From: Candidatus Parcubacteria bacterium
Lineage (GTDB): Bacteria > Patescibacteriota > Minisyncoccia > Phycocordibacterales > JAACPR01
Length of the DNA stretch: 37,547 nucleotides
Assembly: GCA_009995365.1 (NCBI GenBank)
Contig: JAACPR010000007.1
Coordinates: forward strand, 1-37,547
Direction: 5' to 3'
Shown here one piece after another: positions 23,112 through 30,319 of the stretch. The stretch's first letter is position 1. Each line of letters begins with the position of its first letter. The notes under the pieces were generated by a model, which saw only the letters and a list, made by a program, of their open reading frames with translations, was not told where the DNA came from and searched no databases. A program made the translations under genes and the position numbers.

Positions 23112-24005
23112 ATGGATATAAAGAAGGTAACAATAATTATATTAACTGCAATAATTGTGTTGGCTTTGGCGGTTTTCTTTATTTTTAAAAGTGAAACAGA
23201 AATTTTGGAAATAGAAGAAACAGTCGATCAGGAAATAATACAAGAAGAGGCTTCCTTAATAAATAAAAAAAATATCGGCTATTCTGTTGAAGGTAGAGAA
23301 ATTGAGGCGTATGAATTTGGTGGTGGTGATAAAAAACTACTATTCGTTGGTGGAATTCATGGCGGGTATGAATGGAATACGGTTGTCTTGGCCTATCAAA
23401 TGATTGATTACTTTGAGAATAATATTGATTTAGTTCCAACAGATGTTTCTATCTCTATAATTCCGTCTTTGAATCCTGACGGTGTATATGATGTTATTGG
23501 TGTTAGCGGTAGGTTTACTGCTTTGGATGTCCCTAAAGTTGTGGGAGAAGCTGGTCTCGGTAGGTTTAATTCCCATGGTGTTGATTTGAACAGAAATTTT
23601 GATTGTAAATGGTCGCCTGAGAGTAATTGGAGAGGGAATGTTGTTAGTGCGGGGGAAGGGCCGTTTTCAGAGCCAGAGGCCGCAACTCTGCGTGATTATG
23701 TTTATGAAAAAAAACCAGATGCAGCTGTTTTCTGGCATAGTAAAGCAAATACAGTTTATGCTTCTGAGTGTGAAAATGGAATTTTGGAACAGACACTAGA
23801 TATAATGAACTTATACGCTACGGCGGGCCAGTATAATTCTGTCGAATTCTTTGATGCATATCCCATCACTGGTGATGTAGAAGGATGGCTCGCTTCAGTT
23901 GGAGTTCCTGCTATTACTGTTGAGTTAGAGACTCATGAGACAGTAGAATTTGATCGTAACTTGGCAGGCGTCAAATCACTGATTGATTACTATTCAAATA
24001 TTTAA
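23112..24005 (+). CDS. M14-family zinc carboxypeptidase
   Basis: This 297-residue paralogue of the preceding gene keeps the expected active site: His83 and Glu87 in GGIHGGYEWNT, His209 in FWHSKANTVYASEC, the Asn-Arg pair in VDLNRNFDCKW, and Glu271 in TVELETHETVEF. The HGGYE spacing is one residue longer than the classical HxxE, so Glu87 as the ligand is an inference. An N-terminal hydrophobic helix (about 6-24) anchors it outside the membrane. Probable substrates are peptides of cell-wall peptidoglycan, its own or a host's. It lies 17 bases after the predicted pseudoenzyme, without a clear promoter, so the two are likely made together. Confidence 0.9.
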   Translation: MDIKKVTIIILTAIIVLALAVFFIFKSETEILEIEETVDQEIIQEEASLINKKNIGYSVEGREIEAYEFGGGDKKLLFVGGIHGGYEWNTVVLAYQMIDYFENNIDLVPTDVSISIIPSLNPDGVYDVIGVSGRFTALDVPKVVGEAGLGRFNSHGVDLNRNFDCKWSPESNWRGNVVSAGEGPFSEPEAATLRDYVYEKKPDAAVFWHSKANTVYASECENGILEQTLDIMNLYATAGQYNSVEFFDAYPITGDVEGWLASVGVPAITVELETHETVEFDRNLAGVKSLIDYYSNI

Positions 24006-24048
24006 ATTTTTGCGATTTTTTGAACATAAATAGGTATATGTTATACTA

Positions 24049-24079
24049 TTGACAGAAAAGGTTTTTAACAGTATATAAT
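24049..24079 (+). promoter_or_regulatory. Near-consensus promoter
   Basis: TTGACA (24049-24054) is followed by a 17-base spacer to TATATA (24072) or 19 bases to TATAAT (24074-24079). It is one of the few places here with a perfect -35 box, and serves the small ORF at 24133 and the Gmad2 gene. Confidence 0.65.
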
Positions 24080-24132
24080 TATCAAAGTCAATCGTATAGA
24101 AGTAGATATACAAATCTTTAAAAAACTATTTT

Positions 24133-24252
24133 ATGAAAATATCACAAGAGTATTCGGACAATGAAGGAATGTTCAAAAGAGGGGGAAGAAATGAGACAAT
24201 ATATGGTTCGGTCTTGGAACCTAAAAAAGAAGAGTATAAAAAGAAATTTTAG
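24133..24252 (+). CDS. Possible 39-residue protein
   Basis: ATG at 24133 opens a frame of 39 codons, beginning MKISQEYSDNEGMFKRGGRN and ending EYKKKF, very hydrophilic and basic at the end. It lies directly behind the near-consensus promoter and 32 bases before the Gmad2 gene. No family is recognised. It may be a small protein, a leader peptide or chance. Confidence 0.35.
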   Translation: MKISQEYSDNEGMFKRGGRNETIYGSVLEPKKEEYKKKF

Positions 24253-24284
24253 AAAAATTTTAATAATAATTAACTTTATAAAAT

Positions 24285-25328
24285 ATGAAAAAAGTAATAC
24301 TAGTACTAATTTTGATCGCTTTGTTGATTTCGCTTTGGTTTTTATTTGAAAACATAAATAAGGATAGACAAAATAGAGATAAAAATGGCGATAGTGATAT
24401 TGTCGAAACAATACAATATATGAATCCTGAGTATTCGTTTTCATTGGAATATCCAGAAGCTTGGCAAAATTTTACTTCAGCTGAAGAAATAACGCCCAAA
24501 TTTAATTTTTATTCAAGTGTTGGGGATTTAACTTCCGAAGAATTACCTTTTGATCATTTCGTCAACGAGACACACGTATCAGTTTATCCAGAAGGTATTC
24601 CGACAGAAGGAATTTTTGGTCAATCTGTTAGTATTGAAGAAAGTGGAATAGAATTTCCTTATGAATTAACAACAGATTCAAAAGTATTTGTTTTAGAAAA
24701 CGGCGAGCCTTTTGCTGCTTATTTAAAACCTTTAGAGAGCCCAGACAATTGGAATAGCTCAGGTTTTATTTTTGCTAAGGTAAAAATTAATAATCTTGAA
24801 ACAGTTTGTGAAAGAGATGGTCAAATAATTTCAGAGCAAGAAGGGTGCGATCCACTTGTTTTGGGAGATCAGATAATTAGAAATGGAGATATTGATACAA
24901 AATTATGGATTGATGCTGTCGAAGCTGTAGAATCATTTGAATTTACATCAGAAATTTCTAATAAAAATGATTTAGATGATGATTTTGTGCAAAATGAAAA
25001 TATAATTGTTAGCAGTCCACAACCTGGTCAAATAATATCTAGTCCATTAGAACTTGAGGGGGAAGTTAAGGGGAGCTGGTTATTTGAAGCTACTGCCCCT
25101 GTCGTTTTGACCGATTGGGATGGAAGAATAATTGCAGAAAGCTACATTGAAACTGATCAAAATTGGATGACGACAGATTTTGTTTCATTTAGTGGTCTAA
25201 TAGAATTTGAAACTCCAGAGGATATCGGGGACTTTTCTGATAAGGGAACAATTATTTTCCAAAAATCAAACCCATCAGGTCTTCCAGAAAATGACGATGC
25301 ATTAGAATTTGATGTTTTGTTTAGGTAA
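24285..25328 (+). CDS. Membrane-anchored protein with C-terminal Gmad2 immunoglobulin-like domain
   Basis: The 347-residue protein has an N-terminal hydrophobic helix (about 4-17) and a short polar linker. Its first globular region begins YMNPEYSFSLEYPEAWQNF, a pattern common in PsbP-like and lipoprotein domains. Residues about 243-347 match the Gmad2 domain: NIIVSSPQPGQIISSPLELEGEVKGSWLFEATAPVVLTDWDGRII, then GLIEFETPEDIGDFSDKGTIIFQKSNPSG. Gmad2 occurs in Gram-positive spore-germination proteins and in many Parcubacteria exported proteins as an adhesion-type beta domain. One Cys pair (near 170-185, CERDGQIISEQEGCD) may form a disulfide. Its function is unknown. Confidence 0.8.
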   Translation: MKKVILVLILIALLISLWFLFENINKDRQNRDKNGDSDIVETIQYMNPEYSFSLEYPEAWQNFTSAEEITPKFNFYSSVGDLTSEELPFDHFVNETHVSVYPEGIPTEGIFGQSVSIEESGIEFPYELTTDSKVFVLENGEPFAAYLKPLESPDNWNSSGFIFAKVKINNLETVCERDGQIISEQEGCDPLVLGDQIIRNGDIDTKLWIDAVEAVESFEFTSEISNKNDLDDDFVQNENIIVSSPQPGQIISSPLELEGEVKGSWLFEATAPVVLTDWDGRIIAESYIETDQNWMTTDFVSFSGLIEFETPEDIGDFSDKGTIIFQKSNPSGLPENDDALEFDVLFR

Positions 25329-25338
25329 TTAAATTCTG

Positions 25339-25344
25339 TATAAT
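25339..25344 (+). promoter_or_regulatory. Leaderless promoter
   Basis: A perfect TATAAT ends 8 bases before the ATG at 25353 and lies 10 bases after the preceding stop codon. Confidence 0.6.
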
Positions 25345-25352
25345 ATAAAAAT

Positions 25353-25910
25353 ATGGATTGGATTGATTTAAAAACTTTTTATTTAATACTTCATATTTTT
25401 GGTGCTGTTTTAGGTGCTGGAGGTGCGTATGTTAGTGATGCAATGTTTTTTGCATCAATTAGGGACAGAATTATTTCTGGTCGTGAACTTCAGTTTATGA
25501 AAATTGGTAGCGCATTTGTTTGGTTCGGTTTAATTCTGTCTATTATTTCTGGTATATTGCTTTTCTCTACTAATCCGGCTATCTATATAGAGTCTTCAAA
25601 GTTCTTGATAAAAGTCTTTATTGTATTAGTAATTTTAATTAACGGAGTATATTTCCATATGGGTCATCTACCTATGATTCATCGCCACAAAGATCATCAC
25701 TATCCTTCGTCTGATGAATTTAATCGCAAAAAGAAATTTCTCATTGCAAGTGGTGTGATTTCCGTAACATCTTGGACTTTTACAATTATTTTAGGGAGTT
25801 TAAGGATGATACCAATAGATTTTTGGACTGCTTTGATCTCTTATTTAGTATTTGAAATAATCGCTATCTTTTTTGCTTTATTGATTTTTAAATATAAGAA
25901 AGTTTTCTAA
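25353..25910 (+). CDS. Multi-pass membrane protein, unknown (DUF2269-like topology)
   Basis: The 185-residue protein has five predicted helices (about 10-30, 48-66, 82-100, 128-146 and 158-180). His residues lie in or near membrane segments (LILHIFGAVLG, YFHMGHLPMIHRHKDHH), which in similar small membrane proteins can bind haem or metal. No clear family; a distant relation to DUF2269/DUF2214-type proteins is possible. The gene at 32690 encodes a shorter protein of similar build. It is a monocistronic unit with its own leaderless promoter. Confidence 0.6.
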   Translation: MDWIDLKTFYLILHIFGAVLGAGGAYVSDAMFFASIRDRIISGRELQFMKIGSAFVWFGLILSIISGILLFSTNPAIYIESSKFLIKVFIVLVILINGVYFHMGHLPMIHRHKDHHYPSSDEFNRKKKFLIASGVISVTSWTFTIILGSLRMIPIDFWTALISYLVFEIIAIFFALLIFKYKKVF

Positions 25911-25986
25911 ATAAGCTAGTAAAAAAAAATCTCTGTGATAGTATCCAGACTAGAACAAATTTATACAGTAAAACAGTCATTCTACA

Positions 25987-25993
25987 GAAAGGA
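25987..25993 (+). promoter_or_regulatory. Strong Shine-Dalgarno sequence of pheA
   Basis: GAAAGGA lies 8 bases before the ATG at 26002, in the shared context AGAAAGGAAAA. Confidence 0.7.
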
Positions 25994-26001
25994 AAAGCAC
26001 A

Positions 26002-26895
26002 ATGAAAAAAATAAAAGTTCACTGTTTAGGGCCCGAAGGGACCTATGGTCATGAAGTCACCAAAAAAATTTTTGGTGATTCCATTGGAAAAATTGAAATG
26101 CATAAAAGTAACCAAGATGTGTTACGTGCATTAGAAAAAGATCCTAATAAAAATTCTTACGGAGTTGTTCCGGTAGAAAATTCTACTTCTGGTGCGGGTT
26201 TGGTTTCTGATGTTGTTCCAAATTTTTGGCTTCCAAGGATTAAAGATCGACCTGAAATCAAAGTTGTCGGTGAATATCGTCATGAAATAAAACATGTTTT
26301 GGCTAGTCCTGCTTGTCTTAATAATGAAGGTGTTCCTAAAATCAAAAGAATATTCTCACACTCACAGGCTTTAATGCAATGCGCTGGTAATATTAAAGAA
26401 TTTGAAGAGAAGTTGGGTTATTCTTTGGATTTGATTCCGACAACTAGCACAGCTGGTTCTATTGAAAAAATAACAGAACTAACTGACGCAGCGATTTGCT
26501 CAGAGTTTGCAGCATTGAATAGTGATTGTTTGGTCGGCGATTTAAAGCTACTTTATAATCCTTTTAATGATAGTGATTTTAACCAGACAACTTTTCATCT
26601 CTTGTCAAAGACAGGAATTTTTGAAGAGGCGACACATTGCGCGGTTTTGTTTGATTTAGATGACAGACCACACGCATTAGTTGATGCTCTTCAATGCATA
26701 TCTGGTTACAATGCTAATATGCATATGATTCATTCTATTCCAATAGGCCCGAGTCGGTATGCATTTTATATTGAATTCGATGAGTCGGAATATAGTGAAA
26801 AAGGTAGAAAGATTTTCAGAGCATTTGATTATGCAGTCGATAATCTTTTATGTCTTGGATCTTTTAAAATCATAAAAGAAAGGAAAACATCATGA
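26002..26895 (+). CDS. pheA: Prephenate dehydratase-like protein
   Basis: The 297-residue protein follows the family closely: LGPEGTYGHE at the start, YGVVPVENSTSGAG, TTSTAGSIEKI, AAICSEFAALN, then a C-terminal ACT domain with HALVDALQCISGYNANMHMIHSIPIGPSRYAFYIEF. Prephenate dehydratase turns prephenate into phenylpyruvate. The essential TRF motif is TTF here (Thr196-Thr197-Phe198 in NQTTF), so the Arg is missing and activity or substrate may differ. The ACT segment keeps ALVDAL but has GPSR where ESRP is usual. It overlaps tyrA by ATGA. No chorismate mutase or other shikimate gene is in the window. Confidence 0.85.
   Translation: MKKIKVHCLGPEGTYGHEVTKKIFGDSIGKIEMHKSNQDVLRALEKDPNKNSYGVVPVENSTSGAGLVSDVVPNFWLPRIKDRPEIKVVGEYRHEIKHVLASPACLNNEGVPKIKRIFSHSQALMQCAGNIKEFEEKLGYSLDLIPTTSTAGSIEKITELTDAAICSEFAALNSDCLVGDLKLLYNPFNDSDFNQTTFHLLSKTGIFEEATHCAVLFDLDDRPHALVDALQCISGYNANMHMIHSIPIGPSRYAFYIEFDESEYSEKGRKIFRAFDYAVDNLLCLGSFKIIKERKTS
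26878..26884 (+). promoter_or_regulatory. Strong Shine-Dalgarno sequence of tyrA
   Basis: GAAAGGA lies 7 bases before the ATG at 26892, inside the end of pheA and in the same AAAGAAAGGAAAA context as before pheA. Confidence 0.7.
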
Positions 26896-27719
26896 AAATC
26901 CTAGTAATAGGAGCAAAGGGGTCTTATGGGAAATGGTTATGCCGAATCCTTGAAAGTCATCCAAAAAAATATCTGACAGAATACGAGGTAAGAGGAATTG
27001 ATAAAGAAGAAACTGCTAATGTTTTAGACTTCAGAAGATTGATACATGAATCTGATGTCATAATTTCCGCAGTATCTCTGATTTCATCTTCTCGTATTTT
27101 GAAAAATGTTTGTGAAAATGCTAAGGAGGAAAGTTTGGTTATCGATTTTTCTTCATCGAAAAAAGAGGTTTGGACAATCCTTAAGGAATGTAAATCTGAT
27201 TTTTTAATGTTGCACCCTATGTGTGCACCACCAAATGGATCAGATAAAATCTCTGAAAAAAATCGTGTTTATGCGATTTGTCAGTATCGTCTTGACGGGG
27301 AAAGAAACAGGCTTTTCTATGTTGAATTGAAAAAAATGATGGGTGGTGATTTCACCGGTATCAGTATCGAAGATCACGATATTATCGATGAAATGCAAGC
27401 CGTCTCTCATAATTTACTACTTGGTTTTGCCTCTTTTATGATTGCGGCACAAGAAAATTCAAGTATGGATTATGAAGCTCTAAAAAGACATTCAACGCCG
27501 GTTTCCAAACCTCTTTTCACTTCATTGGAACGATTTTCAAAGAAGGGAAATGCTGATACATCAGCCAAGCTAATCGAGTTGGCGATGAAAAGTCATTCGA
27601 AACCTTACTTGTCTGCAGTTAAATCTGTGAGTAGTAATCAGCTTGTTGGTGTCCCTCGATTTGTCGAGAAACTCTCCAAGAGGATTACTCGGATTAAGGA
27701 GAAGCTTTTTGGTCCTTGA
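26892..27719 (+). CDS. tyrA: Prephenate/arogenate dehydrogenase-like protein
   Basis: A 275-residue TyrA-type protein. It has a Rossmann start MKILVIGAKGSYGKW (Gly7, Gly10, Gly13), strand-end acidic residues in GIDKEETANVLDF, then SDVIISAVSLISSSRIL and VIDFSSSKKEV. LHPMCAPPNGSD is the conserved HPM segment with the catalytic His. The C-terminal helical domain carries DEMQAVSHNLLLGFASFMIA, the family's Q-xx-xH-xxL motif. It would oxidise prephenate or arogenate with NAD(P). The classical GGxGxMG loop is altered to GAKGSYG. It is translationally coupled to pheA and followed by a strong terminator. Confidence 0.85.
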   Translation: MKILVIGAKGSYGKWLCRILESHPKKYLTEYEVRGIDKEETANVLDFRRLIHESDVIISAVSLISSSRILKNVCENAKEESLVIDFSSSKKEVWTILKECKSDFLMLHPMCAPPNGSDKISEKNRVYAICQYRLDGERNRLFYVELKKMMGGDFTGISIEDHDIIDEMQAVSHNLLLGFASFMIAAQENSSMDYEALKRHSTPVSKPLFTSLERFSKKGNADTSAKLIELAMKSHSKPYLSAVKSVSSNQLVGVPRFVEKLSKRITRIKEKLFGP

Positions 27720-27750
27720 ATCGGTGAACAAAGTTCTTTAAAGTAAAAAC

Positions 27751-27785
27751 AAAGGTGCTGCGACTAAAAATCGTAGCACCTTTTT
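27751..27785 (+). terminator. Strong intrinsic terminator of the pheA-tyrA operon
   Basis: A 13-bp stem (AAAGGTGCTGCGA with TCGTAGCACCTTT, one G-T pair) has the loop CTAAAAA and then a T tract, 31 bases after the tyrA stop. Confidence 0.95.
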
Positions 27786-27829
27786 CTGTTTTTTATCTAT
27801 AAATTTTAAGTTGTGAATCATTTAGAAAA

Positions 27830-28681
27830 TTAATCAATATGATCCTCATCATCTTTATGATCCTCCTCATCATGTATTTCATGCTTTTCATCGTCGTACC
27901 CATGTCCGTGAGCATCTTCTTCGTGAGAATGAGAGAATTGATTACTAATTGTTAGCATTAAAATTAAACCTAGTAAAAATAACAAAACATGTTTCAGGTA
28001 ATGTTTTTTACTAATTGAATCTCTAACTGAATGGGGAATCAAGTCTTGCAAAACCACAATTAGAAAGGCCCCTCCAGAAATCGCAAGCAGGGGCATCTCT
28101 AATAGCTTGAAATTATCTAGCAAAAGAAAACCTCCAATAGAACCAATTAGTATTGTTGAAGATACTAGAAAATTAACTTTCAAAGCTTGTTTGATAGAAA
28201 ATCCAGCACTTCTCAATACAAAAAATTCTGAAACTTCTTGAACAAGTTCATGAATTAAAATACCCAACACTGTGACAATTCCAAAAACTGAACTAATAGA
28301 AAAAGCTGAAGCAATCAAAATACCATCACCAATATTATGTAATGAATCAGATAGGATAACTTTTTTAGGATCTATTTTTTTATTTCCATGCTTTTCGTCA
28401 TGATCGTGATCGTGATCATGAAATTCAGGTAATAATTTAAAGATAAACCAGATACCAACCATTCCAATCAATACCCAGAAAATTGGGGAGCTGTTGCTTT
28501 CACTTAAGTGAAGAGACTCTACTATTAATCCATAAGAGATTACTAAAAAGACTCCGGCAGAAAAGCTAACTAAAAAGTGTAGATTCCTCTCCACTAATGC
28601 CCCAGCTTTTTTCCATACAGAAAAAACACCAACCAAAGATGCCAACATCACTAATAAAGAAAAAATTATAATTTCGAACAT
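27830..28681 (-). CDS. ZIP-family metal ion transporter
   Basis: The 283-residue membrane protein has about eight helices. Helix 4 carries ILSDSLHNIGDGI and helix 5 carries GILIHELVQEVSEFF, the paired His/Asn/Asp/Glu motifs forming the binuclear metal site of ZIP transporters. The loop between helices 3 and 4 is His/Asp-rich (HDHDHDHDEKH), and an unusually long C-terminal tail (about 250-283) is again full of His, Asp and Glu. ZIP proteins import Zn(II), Fe(II) or Mn(II). It is divergent from a Fur-family gene with a perfect palindrome between them, which strongly suggests metal-dependent repression. Confidence 0.92.
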   Translation of the reverse strand: MFEIIIFSLLVMLASLVGVFSVWKKAGALVERNLHFLVSFSAGVFLVISYGLIVESLHLSESNSSPIFWVLIGMVGIWFIFKLLPEFHDHDHDHDEKHGNKKIDPKKVILSDSLHNIGDGILIASAFSISSVFGIVTVLGILIHELVQEVSEFFVLRSAGFSIKQALKVNFLVSSTILIGSIGGFLLLDNFKLLEMPLLAISGGAFLIVVLQDLIPHSVRDSISKKHYLKHVLLFLLGLILMLTISNQFSHSHEEDAHGHGYDDEKHEIHDEEDHKDDEDHID

Positions 28682-28711
28682 ATTTATATTGATTTAAAAT
28701 TTGTTTAATTG

Positions 28712-28734
28712 TTAATGCAAATCATTTGCATTAA
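28712..28734. promoter_or_regulatory. Perfect 23-bp palindrome, probable Fur-family operator
   Basis: TTAATGCAAAT, a central C, then the exact reverse complement ATTTGCATTAA. The core TGCAAAT-1-ATTTGCA fits the 7-1-7 layout of Fur-family boxes. It ends 3 bases before the -10 of the fur gene and lies about 30 bases upstream of the ZIP start codon, so one bound dimer pair would block both promoters. Confidence 0.85.
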
Positions 28735-28743
28735 TGTTATACT
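28735..28743 (+). promoter_or_regulatory. Extended -10 of the fur-like gene
   Basis: TGTTATACT (TG, one base, TATACT) ends 8 bases before the ATG at 28752. An in-frame ATG at 28734 overlaps operator and promoter and is discarded. Confidence 0.65.
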
Positions 28744-28751
28744 ACTTTTGT

Positions 28752-29171
28752 ATGGAAAAAGCAACAAAAACAATAGAAAAAATTCTTGAAGACAATAATT
28801 TAAAAAACACTAAAGGCCATTTCAATGTTTTGAGTGTTTTAATAAAAGAAAAACATCCTCTGTCAGTTGAGAATGTTGGCAAGAAAATTTCAATCAAAAT
28901 CAATACTACAACTCTTTATAGAATTTTGGACAAATTGTCAAAAAAAGGAATAATTTATCAGACAACTTTTTTAGACGGCAAGACTTATTATGAATATCAA
29001 AAGCATCACCACCACCATATAACATGCACGAAATGTGGTATTAAAAATAAGGTAGATTTTTGTGTTTCAAAAGAAATCGAAAAAATTAATATAAAGAAGG
29101 CTGGTTTTGTTGAGATAAACGACCATGTATTAGAATTTTTTGGTGTTTGTAAAAAATGTCAAAAAAAATAA
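28752..29171 (+). CDS. Fur-family metalloregulator
   Basis: The 139-residue protein has a winged-helix N-terminal half (about 1-75): TKGHFNVLSVLIKEKHPLSVENVGKKISIKINTTTLYRILDKLSKKGIIYQ, with the family's TTxYRxLxxL recognition helix. The dimer domain follows, with KHHHHHITCTKCG, the metal-sensing His cluster plus the first structural Cys pair, and a C-terminal CKKC, the second pair. Two CxxC motifs indicate a structural zinc as in Fur, Zur and PerR. Which metal is sensed cannot be read; the divergent ZIP gene favours Zur (zinc). It probably represses itself and the ZIP gene at the 28712-28734 palindrome. Confidence 0.92.
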   Translation: MEKATKTIEKILEDNNLKNTKGHFNVLSVLIKEKHPLSVENVGKKISIKINTTTLYRILDKLSKKGIIYQTTFLDGKTYYEYQKHHHHHITCTKCGIKNKVDFCVSKEIEKINIKKAGFVEINDHVLEFFGVCKKCQKK

Positions 29172-29175
29172 AATT

Positions 29176-29184
29176 TGCTACAAT
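29176..29184 (+). promoter_or_regulatory. Extended -10 that fixes the start at 29195
   Basis: TGCTACAAT (TG, one base, TACAAT) ends 10 bases before the ATG at 29195. The longer frame from 29156 begins inside the fur-like gene and reads through the promoter. Confidence 0.5.
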
Positions 29185-29194
29185 AGTCCGACAA

Positions 29195-30319
29195 ATGAAA
29201 AAAATTATATTAATAATAGTTACTATGTTGTTAATAGGGTTAGTTGCACTAATTCTTGTTTTTGATAATACTGAAAGTTTTGATAGAGGTTCGATTTCTG
29301 TAAATAACATAGTTGGTAATATAACTGGAGAAAAAAAAGATAATAAACCAGAACTTGATAAAGAAAAATACGATGAGCTTTCTGAATATGTAGCAAACAA
29401 TCCAGAACCCAAAGAAATTATCGTTACATCAACTTCTACTAATTCAAATGGAGAAATAGTTTATTCAACCTCTACAAAAATAGTTAAAGAAGAGCATTTG
29501 TATCCTGTAAAAGATGCAGTTTATCCAAAGGCTGGTGCAATTCTGCCATTCAATAGAATTATTGCTTATTATGGAAATTTCTATTCAACTAGAATGGGTA
29601 TTTTAGGTGAGTTCGAAGAAGAGGAAGTTTTACGCCGTCTCCAAGAAGAGATTGATAAGTGGAATGAGGCTGATCCAGAAATTAATGCCTTGCCTGCAAT
29701 TCACTATATTGCTAGCACTGCCCAGGGTACACCCGGTGATGAAGGCCTTTATACTTTGAGGATGCCAGACGAACATATTGAAAGAGCAATTTCAATGGCT
29801 GATAAAATAGATGCAATAACTTTTCTTGATTTGCAGGTTGGACTTAGCACAATAGAACGAGAGCTTCCTTATATTGAAGAACATCTTAAAAATCCAAAAG
29901 TTCACTTAGCAATTGATCCAGAATTTTCTATGAAAAGTGGCGATAGACCAGGAACAATTATTGGTCATTTTACCGACGATGATATTAATTTTGTTATTAA
30001 TCGTTTGTCGAAAATTGTCAGAGAAAATGATTTGCCGCCAAAAGTTTTAGTTTTACATCGTTTTACTCAAAACATGATTCAAAATTACCAAAACATAAAA
30101 CCAACAGAAGAAGTTCAAGTAGTTGTTCATATGGACGGATGGGGATCACCTGCTAGAAAATTTGGAACTTATAATTATGTGGTTGCACCGGAACCAATTC
30201 AATTTACAGGCTTTAAAATATTTTATGGTAATGATTTGAAAGAAGAACCGCACCGACTCGTTGAACCCGAGGAATTATTAAAGCTTCAGCCAAATCCGGT
30301 TTATATTCAATATCAATAA
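29195..30319 (+). CDS. Membrane-anchored extracytoplasmic protein, possible TIM-barrel glycosidase-like
   Basis: The 374-residue protein has an N-terminal hydrophobic anchor (about 3-22), then a disordered Ser/Thr/Glu-rich linker to about 105. A compact domain follows whose strand ends resemble a (beta/alpha)8 barrel: RIIAYYGNFYSTRMGILGEF, AIHYIASTAQGTPG, AITFLDLQVGLS, VHLAIDPEFSM, PPKVLVLHRFTQNMI and VQVVVHMDGWG. Acidic residues at those ends (D in LDLQVG, D and E in IDPEF, D in HMDGWG) would be catalytic candidates. The family looks familiar from CPR genomes but has no function I can name. Its stop codon overlaps the start of the pseudouridine synthase gene (TAATG). Confidence 0.65.
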   Translation: MKKIILIIVTMLLIGLVALILVFDNTESFDRGSISVNNIVGNITGEKKDNKPELDKEKYDELSEYVANNPEPKEIIVTSTSTNSNGEIVYSTSTKIVKEEHLYPVKDAVYPKAGAILPFNRIIAYYGNFYSTRMGILGEFEEEEVLRRLQEEIDKWNEADPEINALPAIHYIASTAQGTPGDEGLYTLRMPDEHIERAISMADKIDAITFLDLQVGLSTIERELPYIEEHLKNPKVHLAIDPEFSMKSGDRPGTIIGHFTDDDINFVINRLSKIVRENDLPPKVLVLHRFTQNMIQNYQNIKPTEEVQVVVHMDGWGSPARKFGTYNYVVAPEPIQFTGFKIFYGNDLKEEPHRLVEPEELLKLQPNPVYIQYQ

